Of a stretch of DNA of 5,750 bases, positions 1-5,750 are shown piece after piece. Numbering within the stretch: the stretch's first letter is position 1; each line of letters begins with the position of its first letter. Source of the DNA: Bacteroidota bacterium (lineage in GTDB: Bacteria > Bacteroidota > Rhodothermia > Rhodothermales > UBA10348). The stretch spans positions 1-5,750 of the forward strand of contig JACZYK010000188.1 of the NCBI GenBank assembly GCA_022571135.1. Direction: 5' to 3'. The notes under the pieces are model-generated. The model ran no database searches and had not been told where the DNA came from. It worked only from the letters and a program-made list of their open reading frames with translations. The position numbers and the translations under genes were made by a program.

Positions 1-751
1 GGATCATGAGAGCCTCCCCTTTTACGAAGTAGATTTTGGCTTTATCCGTTCTACTTCCCTTGTGTGCCGAGAGGGCGAGATCCGCCTGGGCGACTACATC
101 CTGAAATTCACCCTTGATCTTATGAATCTCTGCCAGGTAGTAGTAGACGTCCGAATCGGGATTGACATGCGACTGGAGGGCTTCCAGATATCCGAACGCC
201 TCGTCTGCATCGGCGCGTGTAGCCCTGTTACCGTTCCGACTCAGGGCTGAAGAAGCCAGGAAGATGTACTGCTCTCGAATGGCGGTTTCCGCCTGGCGCG
301 TGGTCTTCGTGTCGCTTGCCTCCATAGCTACGGCAATGGTCTGGGCGAACACCGCAATGGCCTCGTCCAGATCACCTTTTTTCTTGAGCGTGCTCGCTTT
401 GCCAAGAAAATTCTTCGCGTAGGTCGGGTATTGGGTAATACCGTTGTCGAAGTGGGCAATCGCCTCGTCGTACTTCTCAGTTGAAAGTGCACTCCGACCA
501 AGGTTGTACTCGATCTGGGCGATGACTCTTCGAGCTCTGCGTTCGATGTCTGCGTCTCCTTCCGCTTTGGCTCCATCGGCGGCTTTTGTAAAGCTGTCCA
601 ATGCGACAGTTAAATTCTTCGCCTTCGCTGCTTCGAGTCCGGTGTTATAGTCTTCCTTGTAATCCTGGGCATTTGCGCTGTCGAGAGGCGAGAGCGCCAG
701 CACGATCAGAACGGTAATAATGCCGAGGGATTTGATACGGTTGACAGTCAT
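1..751 (-). CDS. Exported tetratricopeptide-repeat (TPR) protein, 3' end beyond the left edge
   Basis: Seen: the frame is open without a stop from the ATG at 751 down to base 1, giving 250 codons of a longer protein. Residues 1-28 form a signal peptide: basic MTVNRIK, a hydrophobic core at about 9-22, then SANA-QD as a likely signal peptidase I site. There is no lipobox cysteine. The mature part is helical, with TPR-like pairs at about 34-65, 82-110 (YNLGRSAL, YDEAIAHF), 114-142 (KASTLKKKGDLDEAIAVF), 203-230 (YYLAEIHKIKGEF) and a further one starting near 241. Family knowledge: exported TPR proteins scaffold protein complexes in the periplasm or envelope and have no enzymatic activity of their own. 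Inference: an envelope or periplasmic scaffold; the partner is unknown. A Shine-Dalgarno site at 757-763 and the signal peptide beginning at this ATG support the start. It lies on the same strand as the LOG gene but 347 bp away, so probably has its own promoter. The missing C-terminus could carry another domain. Confidence 0.87.
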   Translation of the reverse strand, partial: MTVNRIKSLGIITVLIVLALSPLDSANAQDYKEDYNTGLEAAKAKNLTVALDSFTKAADGAKAEGDADIERRARRVIAQIEYNLGRSALSTEKYDEAIAHFDNGITQYPTYAKNFLGKASTLKKKGDLDEAIAVFAQTIAVAMEASDTKTTRQAETAIREQYIFLASSALSRNGNRATRADADEAFGYLEALQSHVNPDSDVYYYLAEIHKIKGEFQDVVAQADLALSAHKGSRTDKAKIYFVKGEALMI

Positions 752-756
752 TGTTT

Positions 757-763
757 CTCTTCC
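757..763 (-). promoter_or_regulatory. Shine-Dalgarno site of the TPR gene
   Basis: On the minus strand GGAAGAG is followed by five bases (AAACA) and the ATG at 751. This is the clearest purine-rich ribosome-binding site in the window; the other three genes have weak or no such site. It fixes the TPR start. Confidence 0.55.
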
Positions 764-936
764 GGGTCTGTTGCAATTGGCAGCGAATGAATGCCGACTT
801 TTTTTCAGCGGCAGTTTGTGAGGACCGGTTCTCTCCGTTCTAATTCGCCCGAATCGCAACGAAAATATGACCGATCTCCCATCGAGCGACTGTAAATCGC
901 TTCTTTGGATACGAGGATAAGTGCCTTAAATTAAAG

Positions 937-946
937 TACTTAAGTA
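937..946. repeat. 10-bp perfect palindrome in AT-rich intergenic core
   Basis: TACTTAAGTA reads the same on both strands. It sits a few bases from TTAAATTAA (926-934) and about 40 bp from two further overlapping symmetric elements, AACCTCAGGTT (979-989) and GTTATAAC (987-994). Such clusters in a promoter region are often operator sites for dimeric regulators, but AT-rich sequence yields short palindromes by chance, so function is only inferred. Confidence 0.4.
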
Positions 947-968
947 GACTCAGTTTAGCCTGGATGAC

Positions 969-997
969 CTAATATAAGAACCTCAGGTTATAACAAA
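969..997 (-). promoter_or_regulatory. Candidate promoter for the TPR gene (Bacteroidota-like)
   Basis: On the minus strand TTTG (994-997) is followed 17 bases later by TATATTAG (969-976). This resembles the Bacteroidota pattern TTTG-N19-21-TAnnTTTG, with one mismatch in the downstream box and a spacer about two bases short. It would leave a leader of roughly 210 nt before the TPR start, which is long. The assignment rests on pattern resemblance only and assumes the organism uses this type of sigma factor. Confidence 0.25.
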
Positions 998-1034
998 ATG
1001 GCGCTAACGAAAATCTAATTCAAGAAGTTTCCTC

Positions 1035-1089
1035 CGGTGGCAACGGATTCCTCGGTGCACTTCGATTCGCACGCGGTGCAAACGGATCT
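1035..1089. repeat. Imperfect 16-bp direct repeat after the LOG stop
   Basis: CGGTGGCAACGGATTC (1035-1050) and CGGTGCAAACGGATCT (1074-1089) match at 12 of 16 positions and are offset by 39 bp. A third partial copy, CGGTGCA, lies at 1053-1059. Only two long copies are present, so this may be a short duplication or chance. Confidence 0.3.
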
Positions 1090-1098
1090 CGCGACAAT

Positions 1099-1875
1099 TC
1101 AGAAATTCGGACGGATCGCATGCTCCTTGTAAAAAGAATCGATGAGACTTGCAGCCTCTTCCGGATCGTCCGAAATCTGGAATAGATCAGGGTCCTCTGG
1201 AGATATGTTGCCCTGCTCCATCATGACGGTCTTCAGCCAGTCGATCAGGCCTTTCCAGTATTCCGAGCCCATGAGAATCACGGGAAAACGCCTTGATTTC
1301 TTTGTCTGGATGAGCGTGAGCGCCTCGAACAATTCGTCCATGGTTCCGAATCCGCCGGGAAGAACCACAAATCCCTGGGAGTATTTGACGAACATAACCT
1401 TGCGTACGAAGAAGAAGTCGAAACTGAGCAGCTTGTCCAGATCGATATAAGGATTTGCCGTCTGCTCCTTCGGAATATTGATATTGAGGCCCACGGAAAT
1501 ACCGTTGGCTTCCCTCGCTCCACGGTTGGCAGCTTCCATGATCCCGGGTCCGCCTCCTGTAATAATTCCGAAGCCACGCGATACAAGACTTGCCGCTACG
1601 CTGCGGCCGAGTTCATAGGAAGGATCTCCTTCCTTCGTTCGGGCAGACCCGAAAATCGAAACGCATGGACCTATCTCAGATAGGGTTTCGAAACCGTTTA
1701 CAAATTCGCCGAGCACCCGGAAAACCCTCCAGAGATCCTTGATTCGCGCGTCCTGCCACCCGTCAATTTCCTCTTGAGACATCTTCTTGGTAGAAGAGAG
1801 TTCACTTTTTGGAAGCAAGGAAGGCGTGTCCATGTGTCTGTCATCGTGAGACGGATGCTCTGAATTTGGTGTCAT
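1099..1875 (-). CDS. LOG/TIGR00730-family nucleoside 5'-monophosphate phosphoribohydrolase
   Basis: Family knowledge: LOG proteins have a Rossmann-type fold and cleave the N-glycosidic bond of nucleoside monophosphates (including cytokinin-type), releasing base and ribose 5-phosphate; some were misnamed lysine decarboxylase. Seen, numbering from the 1875 start (258 aa): SIFGSAR at 73-79, phosphate-binding GGGPGIMEAANRGA at 107-120, the conserved RK pair at 158-159, and the catalytic-loop PGGFGTMDE at 173-181. The key residues are intact, and the region after about residue 40 aligns with the whole family core. Start: the frame stays open to an ATG at 2046, but residues from there to 1875 are arginine-rich and unfamiliar. 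ATGs at 1875, 1833 and 1782 are all possible and none has a strong ribosome-binding site; I chose 1875 because a TATAAC box lies just upstream. The gene is divergent from the nucleotidyltransferase. Function is certain at family level; the natural substrate is not known. Confidence 0.92.
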   Translation of the reverse strand: MTPNSEHPSHDDRHMDTPSLLPKSELSSTKKMSQEEIDGWQDARIKDLWRVFRVLGEFVNGFETLSEIGPCVSIFGSARTKEGDPSYELGRSVAASLVSRGFGIITGGGPGIMEAANRGAREANGISVGLNINIPKEQTANPYIDLDKLLSFDFFFVRKVMFVKYSQGFVVLPGGFGTMDELFEALTLIQTKKSRRFPVILMGSEYWKGLIDWLKTVMMEQGNISPEDPDLFQISDDPEEAASLIDSFYKEHAIRPNF

Positions 1876-2166
1876 GTCAGTCGCAGGTGTTGCATTGGGG
1901 TAGCTGTTATAGTCGGCCCGTCGACATTCGATCCCCCAAATATCAGCCCTTTGGAATCGGCGCTCAAATCGTTCGGAAGCCGGATCGCGAAGAAGCTCAA
2001 AGTGCCGCGTACGCGCAACGCCGAATGGCCTCGACATACGCGACAATTTCTCCGGGAAGGAGTCGCAAAGATGCTATCTTCCCGTCCATTGGTTCGGTGG
2101 TTTACAGATACCCGGGGAACCCTGACTACTTGTAAGATTCCTTCCGGCTGATCTTTAGCGCGTCAT
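1876..2166. other. Divergent intergenic region between LOG and nucleotidyltransferase genes
   Basis: This region must carry promoters for both directions. On the plus strand TTTACA at 2101-2106 is followed 20 bases later by TACTTG (2127-2132), a weak promoter-like pair about 35 bp before the nucleotidyltransferase ATG; there is no Shine-Dalgarno site before that ATG. A six-base inverted pair TTGGGG/CCCCAA flanks about 30 bases near 1895-1938 but does not form a tRNA. Part of the region (1876-2046) is an open upstream extension of the LOG frame that I judge non-coding. Overlapping plus-strand frames also look like noise. Confidence 0.5.
1906..1911 (-). promoter_or_regulatory. Candidate -10 box upstream of the LOG gene
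   Basis: The minus strand reads TATAAC here, ending about 30 bases before the ATG at 1875, which would give a leader of about 24 nt. No convincing -35 hexamer is found 16-18 bases upstream. If real, it would lie inside the longer frame that starts at 2046 and so argue against that start. Confidence 0.22.
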
Positions 2167-3174
2167 ATGAAACTGATTATTCCGATGGCGGGTCGCGGAA
2201 CGAGGGTGCGACCCCATACCCATGTTACACCCAAACCGCTGCTTCCAGTCTGCGGCAAAAGCATGGTCGAACGCATCGTGGATACGTTGTCTGAGGCACT
2301 GCCGAGACCGCTGACCGAAGGGATCTTCGTTCTGGGACCCGATTTCAGTTCGGATGTGCGTTCATCGCTCGATAGCATCTGCGATCGACACGCGATGGCT
2401 GCTCACCACGTCGTCCAGGAAGAAGCAAAGGGCACCGCGCACGCTGTTGCCTGCGCGGGCGATCATCTGGAGGGTGAGGGTATCGTGGTCTTCGCCGATA
2501 CCCTTTTCTACATGGATCCCGGGATAGATCTATCTGACGCGGATGTCGTGGTCTGGGTCACGCATGTGGATGATCCGAGCAGGTTCGGCGTTGCGGTCAG
2601 AGAAGGCGATCGAATCGTCGAGCTCGTCGAAAAGCCCAAGACGCTCATCTCTACCGAAGTGCTTATCGGGATTTATTACGTGCGTGATCTGTCCATGCTC
2701 AGAGAAGCCATCGATTACCTGTTTGAGCATCGTTTGACCGGCGTCGACAACGAGTATCAGTTGACGGATGCCTTCGATCGCTTACTCAAGCAAGATCGCA
2801 TATTCAAGACGGCCAGCGTTACGGCCTGGCTGGATTGCGGCACAATCGACGCCCTTCTTGCCACCACTATCGATATTCTGGGGCGGGAGAATCCTCCGAT
2901 ACCGGAAGACTCCGTACACGAGAGCGTGGTCATCAAACCCGTGTTCATTGCCGAGGGAGCGAGTGTTGAACATTCGGTCATCGGCCCCAACGTGTCGCTG
3001 GAATCGGGAGCGACGCTTCGAAGATCGGTCGTACGCAACAGCATCGTTTTTTCGGACGGAAGGGTGGAGGGAGCCAATCTGGACCACTCGTTAATCGGCT
3101 CTTCCGCAACGGTCTCAGGTTCGCCGTCGTCGTTGAATCTGGGCGATCACAGTAGTATCTCACCCGGCGGATAG
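2167..3174 (+). CDS. Sugar-phosphate nucleotidyltransferase (NDP-sugar synthase) with beta-helix tail
   Basis: Family knowledge: these cytoplasmic enzymes join a nucleoside triphosphate and a sugar 1-phosphate, giving an NDP-sugar and pyrophosphate for surface polysaccharide, lipopolysaccharide or glycan synthesis. Seen in 335 aa: the N-terminal nucleotide-binding signature AGRGTRVRPHT (8-18) with TPKPLLPV (21-28); GTAHAV (89-94); FADTLF (109-114), whose D111 is the expected metal ligand; FGV (140-142) and the EKPK sugar-phosphate motif (155-158); GIYY (168-171); EYQLTDA (196-202); and WLDCGT (221-226). Residues about 250-318 alternate small and aliphatic residues in hexapeptide style (IAEGASVEHSVIGPNVSLES), a left-handed beta-helix tail. 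The tail is too short for a GlmU acetyltransferase half and lacks its active-site motifs, so I do not call glmU. RmlA-like (dTTP), mannose 1-phosphate guanylyltransferase or UTP-glucose activity cannot be separated by eye. The start at 2167 fits the conserved MKLIIPMAG beginning. mutS2 follows after 22 bp. Confidence 0.93.
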   Translation: MKLIIPMAGRGTRVRPHTHVTPKPLLPVCGKSMVERIVDTLSEALPRPLTEGIFVLGPDFSSDVRSSLDSICDRHAMAAHHVVQEEAKGTAHAVACAGDHLEGEGIVVFADTLFYMDPGIDLSDADVVVWVTHVDDPSRFGVAVREGDRIVELVEKPKTLISTEVLIGIYYVRDLSMLREAIDYLFEHRLTGVDNEYQLTDAFDRLLKQDRIFKTASVTAWLDCGTIDALLATTIDILGRENPPIPEDSVHESVVIKPVFIAEGASVEHSVIGPNVSLESGATLRRSVVRNSIVFSDGRVEGANLDHSLIGSSATVSGSPSSLNLGDHSSISPGG

Positions 3175-3196
3175 TCACATTTCGAATCCCAGTGGG

Positions 3197-5611
3197 ATGC
3201 ATCTTACTCCCGTCACGGCAATCGATAAGATCGGGCTGGCGACCGTACTGGATCGGCTGGCCGACTGTGTGGTCGGAGAACCGGCTCGTGCGATGGTACG
3301 CGGTCTTTCACCCAGCTCCGAGCGGACCCATACCGAATCGAAGCTTCGCGTAGCCGAGGAGTTCCAGTCCTGTCTGAGATTTGACGATCCGTTGCCTTTC
3401 AAACCGGTCGACAAACTGGATTTTATCGCTCAGAAGTCGCGTCCGGAAGGGGCGGCCCTGGACGTAAGCGATTTCCTGCAGGTTCGCGAAACGGCCCGGA
3501 TTTCGAGACTCGTAGGCGACTACTTCCGGAAGCGCTCCAAGACCTATCCCTTTATCTCGTCCACCCTGTCGGATCTGACGCCGGAAAAGCAGCTCGAGAC
3601 CGCCATCGATGCCGTCTATAACGAGGACGGACAACTTCGCGACAGCGCCTCGCCTGAATTGCGCCGTGTTCGCAGGGAGATTGAAAAGACGAGGGACCGG
3701 CTGCGATCGGCGATCGGATCGGCCCTGAAACGAGCAGCGGAAGCAGGGATAGCGGCGGACGAGCAACCGACGATCCGGGCGGGCCGGATGGTCATCCCGA
3801 TCCGAGCAGAGGCGAAGAGGAAAATATCCGGCTTCATACACGACGTGTCTGCCACGGGGCGGACGGTCTACATCGAGCCGGCGCTCTGCCTGGATTTGAA
3901 CAACCAGATACGCGAACTGGAAGTATCTGAGGCCAGGGTAGTAGAATCCATTCGGCGCGCTCTGACCAAGGCGATTCGGGATCGACTGCCTGCACTGAGT
4001 CGCAACGCAGATACGCTGATCCGCTTCGAAGTCCATCTCGGAATCGGGCGACTGGCCAATGATCTGGAGGCCGTTGTCCCGCAATTGAATGACGAGGGTA
4101 TTGTCCGCATAACGAACGGAAGAAATCCTGAACTCGTATTGTATTTCAAGGACCACGATCGAACCGTAGTTCCTCTCGAGATAGAAATCGGTGACGGTTT
4201 CCACACGCTCGTTATCTCGGGGCCTAACGCCGGTGGCAAATCCGTGGCCATGAAGACCGTCGGGCTCATGACGGCGATGCTGGGACTCGGAATACCGGTT
4301 CCCGTCGGGCCAGGATCTACTTTTTGTCTTTTCGACAACATCATAGTCGATATCGGTGATGCCCAGTCTGTGGAGGATGATCTCTCGACCTACACGTCGC
4401 ATCTTCGTCATCTGAACATAATGTTGGAAAGCGCCGACGAAAACACACTTGTTTTGATCGACGAGGCGGGTACCGGCACGGATCCGGACGAAGGAGCCGC
4501 TCTCGCTCAGGCTGTTCTGGAAGATCTCACGAAAAGACGGACCCGGACCATCGTTACCACCCACCACGGAGATCTGAAAATGTACGCCCATGAGGCCGCC
4601 GGCACCGAAAACGGTTCGATGGCGTTCGACATGGAAACCCTCAAACCAACTTTTCACTTTCAACTGCATACTCCGGGATCCTCCTATGCGGCTGAAATTG
4701 CCGAACGGGTCGGCATACCGGAATCAGTAGTCGATCGCGCCCGCGAACTGATCGGTGGGGGTCGAGTGCGCGTAGAGGCGCTAATAGCGTCGCTCGAAGC
4801 GCGCAATCAGGCTCTCCAGAAAAAGCTCGAAGAGGCGGAGGAAGCCGTGCGTGCAGCTGCAGGTGAACGGGACCAGCTTGTGAGGCGAATGGAGGCTCTT
4901 CAGTCCGGAAGAGACGAGGTGAAGCAGCGCGCGCTCGAAGAGGCCGACGAAATTCTGCGGGCCGCGAACGCCAGAGTGGAACGAGTAATTCGCGAAATCA
5001 AGGAATCGAAGGCCGAGGGGGAAATTACCAGAGAGGGCCGAGCCCTGTTGCAGAGGGCGCGGGACGATGTGAGAGTGGAGAACCGGAAAATCTCCCGCCG
5101 ACAGTCGTCAAGACGCAGGAAGAAATCCGGATCGGACAGTGATAAGAATCGCTTTATTGTCGGCCCTATCGAAGAGGGAGATCGGGTCGTTCTGGACGGG
5201 GGAAAAACGGTTGGTGTCGTTTTGTCTATGAAAGCGTCGGAGGCGCTGGTTGCGTTCGAGAGTATGCAGATGCGGGTCGAGTCGGCCCGCCTGCTGAAGG
5301 TTGGACACGATTCCGATCAGCAGGTATTCGTCCGGCAAACGTGGCAGCCAACCGGTGTCCAGAAAATCCGCGACAGGGTCGACGTACGCGGTCAACGAGT
5401 GGAGGAAGCACTCTCTACGGTGATGACTGTGATCGATGCGGCAGTTGTGGCAAACCTGAACCGCCTTGAAATCATACACGGTAAGGGCACCGGAGCCTTG
5501 AGAGCCGCTATCCGGGAGTACGTGGAAGCAAGACCGGACGTGGCCCGAAGCGAAGAGGCGCCCTGGAACGAAGGTGGGCCCGGCGTAACGATCGTCTGGC
5601 TGAATGGTTGA
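3197..5611 (+). CDS. mutS2: MutS2 ATPase/Smr-domain protein
   Basis: Family knowledge: MutS2 dimers do not do mismatch repair. They bind branched DNA and suppress homologous recombination in some bacteria, and in Bacillus they act on collided ribosomes; the Smr domain can have nuclease activity. Seen in 804 aa, a usual length: core and clamp helices to about 320, including the MutS2-typical VSATGRTVYIEP (217-228); Walker A GPNAGGKS (342-349); signature STYTSHL (397-403); Walker B TLVLIDEAGTGTD (417-429); H-loop TTHHGDLK (454-461); a charged coiled coil at about 525-625; a very basic linker (about 629-651, RRQSSRRRKK); a KOW-like beta segment (about 656-702, GDRVVLDGGKTVGVV); and a C-terminal Smr domain (about 727-804) with VDVRG (728-732) and HGKGTGALR (761-769). 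All ATPase and Smr signature residues are intact. The N-terminus begins as in family members (DKIG near residue 10), supporting this start despite the absence of a spaced Shine-Dalgarno site. It is probably co-transcribed with the nucleotidyltransferase 22 bp upstream. Confidence 0.97.
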   Translation: MHLTPVTAIDKIGLATVLDRLADCVVGEPARAMVRGLSPSSERTHTESKLRVAEEFQSCLRFDDPLPFKPVDKLDFIAQKSRPEGAALDVSDFLQVRETARISRLVGDYFRKRSKTYPFISSTLSDLTPEKQLETAIDAVYNEDGQLRDSASPELRRVRREIEKTRDRLRSAIGSALKRAAEAGIAADEQPTIRAGRMVIPIRAEAKRKISGFIHDVSATGRTVYIEPALCLDLNNQIRELEVSEARVVESIRRALTKAIRDRLPALSRNADTLIRFEVHLGIGRLANDLEAVVPQLNDEGIVRITNGRNPELVLYFKDHDRTVVPLEIEIGDGFHTLVISGPNAGGKSVAMKTVGLMTAMLGLGIPVPVGPGSTFCLFDNIIVDIGDAQSVEDDLSTYTSHLRHLNIMLESADENTLVLIDEAGTGTDPDEGAALAQAVLEDLTKRRTRTIVTTHHGDLKMYAHEAAGTENGSMAFDMETLKPTFHFQLHTPGSSYAAEIAERVGIPESVVDRARELIGGGRVRVEALIASLEARNQALQKKLEEAEEAVRAAAGERDQLVRRMEALQSGRDEVKQRALEEADEILRAANARVERVIREIKESKAEGEITREGRALLQRARDDVRVENRKISRRQSSRRRKKSGSDSDKNRFIVGPIEEGDRVVLDGGKTVGVVLSMKASEALVAFESMQMRVESARLLKVGHDSDQQVFVRQTWQPTGVQKIRDRVDVRGQRVEEALSTVMTVIDAAVVANLNRLEIIHGKGTGALRAAIREYVEARPDVARSEEAPWNEGGPGVTIVWLNG

Positions 5612-5684
5612 CAAGTGCTCACCTGACGGTTTTCGAGACGGTTCGTCCAGGATATCATACATTTCAGCGAGTTGCGGTGTGAAC

Positions 5685-5704
5685 CCTCGCCTTCGCAGGC
5701 GGGG
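5685..5704. other. GC-rich stem-loop downstream of mutS2
   Basis: CCTCGCCT and AGGCGGGG pair over eight base pairs (one G-U on the plus-strand transcript) around a TCGC tetraloop, 73 bp after the mutS2 stop. No T-run follows on either strand, so it is not a classical intrinsic terminator, though it could protect the mutS2 transcript end or help termination. Confidence 0.4.
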
Positions 5705-5722
5705 ATATGAGTATGCCGTATT

Positions 5723-5746
5723 GTGATTGCGCCCTCGAGCAATCAC
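5723..5746. other. Perfect 8-bp inverted repeat at the right edge
   Basis: GTGATTGC (5723-5730) and GCAATCAC (5739-5746) are exact reverse complements around the loop GCCCTCGA. Any T-run after the plus-strand arm would fall outside the window, so it may be a terminator, an operator or the start of a repeat element. On the minus strand no T-run follows it. Confidence 0.4.
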
Positions 5747-5750
5747 CGGA

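Larger units (their letters stand above)
752..1098. other. Gene-free intergenic region upstream of the TPR gene
   Basis: I find no credible gene in these 347 bases on either strand; frames are short and full of stops. It has three parts. Positions 752-900 are a leader-like stretch of mixed composition with a bulged stem-loop at 792-813 (TGCCG/CGGCA arms, seven T in the loop on the plus strand). Positions about 900-1020 are clearly AT-rich and contain clustered palindromes and a promoter-like site. Positions 1030-1098 are GC-rich again, directly beyond the LOG stop, with an imperfect repeat. No hairpin followed by a T-run is present on the minus strand after the LOG stop, so I see no intrinsic terminator there. 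Confidence 0.6.

Noticed and set aside
1..650. Plus-strand frames of 62-86 codons at the left end
   Set aside because: They are shadows of the TPR gene, whose minus-strand frame has a signal peptide and clear repeats.
1890..1940. tRNA-like look: TTGGGG...CCCCAA ends with an ATTCGATCC T-loop-like string
   Set aside because: The span between the arms is only about 32 bases, too short for a tRNA, with no D-arm or anticodon stem and no CCA.
1951..2151. Plus-strand 66-codon frame in the divergent intergenic region
   Set aside because: No ribosome-binding site, no recognisable motif, and it overlaps another equally unconvincing frame (1809-2135).
2167..3174. Nucleotidyltransferase as GlmU
   Set aside because: At 335 residues it lacks the long acetyltransferase half and its motifs, although the N-terminal domain is related.
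3308..4669. Long 453-codon minus-strand open frame opposite mutS2
   Set aside because: It lies entirely antisense to an unmistakable mutS2, is rich in Arg and has no recognisable motif; long antisense frames are common in GC-rich genes.
5108..5611. Minus-strand open frame over the mutS2 3' end as a real gene
   Set aside because: This part mirrors the conserved Smr domain codons and shows no family motif; only the part right of 5612 remains open to question and is listed as a finding.
3197..5611. Canonical mismatch-repair MutS
   Set aside because: There is no N-terminal mismatch-binding domain, and a C-terminal Smr domain is present, which defines MutS2.

Overview
The window looks like an ordinary chromosomal stretch of a moderately GC-rich Gram-negative bacterium, most likely from the Bacteroidota/Rhodothermota (FCB) side of the tree. 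I infer this from the style of the nucleotidyltransferase (IIPMAG start, GTAHAV, FADTLF, EYQLTDA and WLDCGT motifs), the HHGDLK form of the MutS2 H-loop, the WRVFRVLGEFVNGFE lead-in of the LOG-family protein, and weak or absent Shine-Dalgarno sites before three of the four genes. A related FCB phylum is possible; nothing here fixes the genus.

Left half, minus strand: positions 1-751 hold the first 250 codons of an exported tetratricopeptide-repeat protein that runs off the left edge. A 347-bp gene-free stretch (752-1098) with an AT-rich, palindrome-rich core lies upstream of it and probably carries its promoter. Then comes a complete LOG/TIGR00730-type phosphoribohydrolase (1099-1875), whose open frame continues upstream to 2046 although the upstream part does not look coding.

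Right half, plus strand: after a divergent intergenic region (1876-2166) comes a sugar-phosphate nucleotidyltransferase with a C-terminal left-handed beta-helix tail (2167-3174). It is followed 22 bp later by mutS2 (3197-5611), a full-length MutS2 with ATPase, coiled-coil, KOW-like and Smr domains. The spacing suggests co-transcription. The last 139 bp hold two strong stem-loops and no gene I can assign.

Functionally these are separate housekeeping jobs: envelope or periplasmic scaffolding (TPR), nucleotide salvage or cytokinin-like nucleotide hydrolysis (LOG), activated-sugar supply for cell-surface glycans (nucleotidyltransferase), and handling of recombination intermediates or stalled ribosomes (MutS2). 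I see no mobile element, CRISPR array, tRNA, rRNA or defence cassette, and no convincing undescribed system. The items most worth checking are the intergenic palindrome cluster, the LOG start site, and the hairpins and uncharacterised frames at the right edge.
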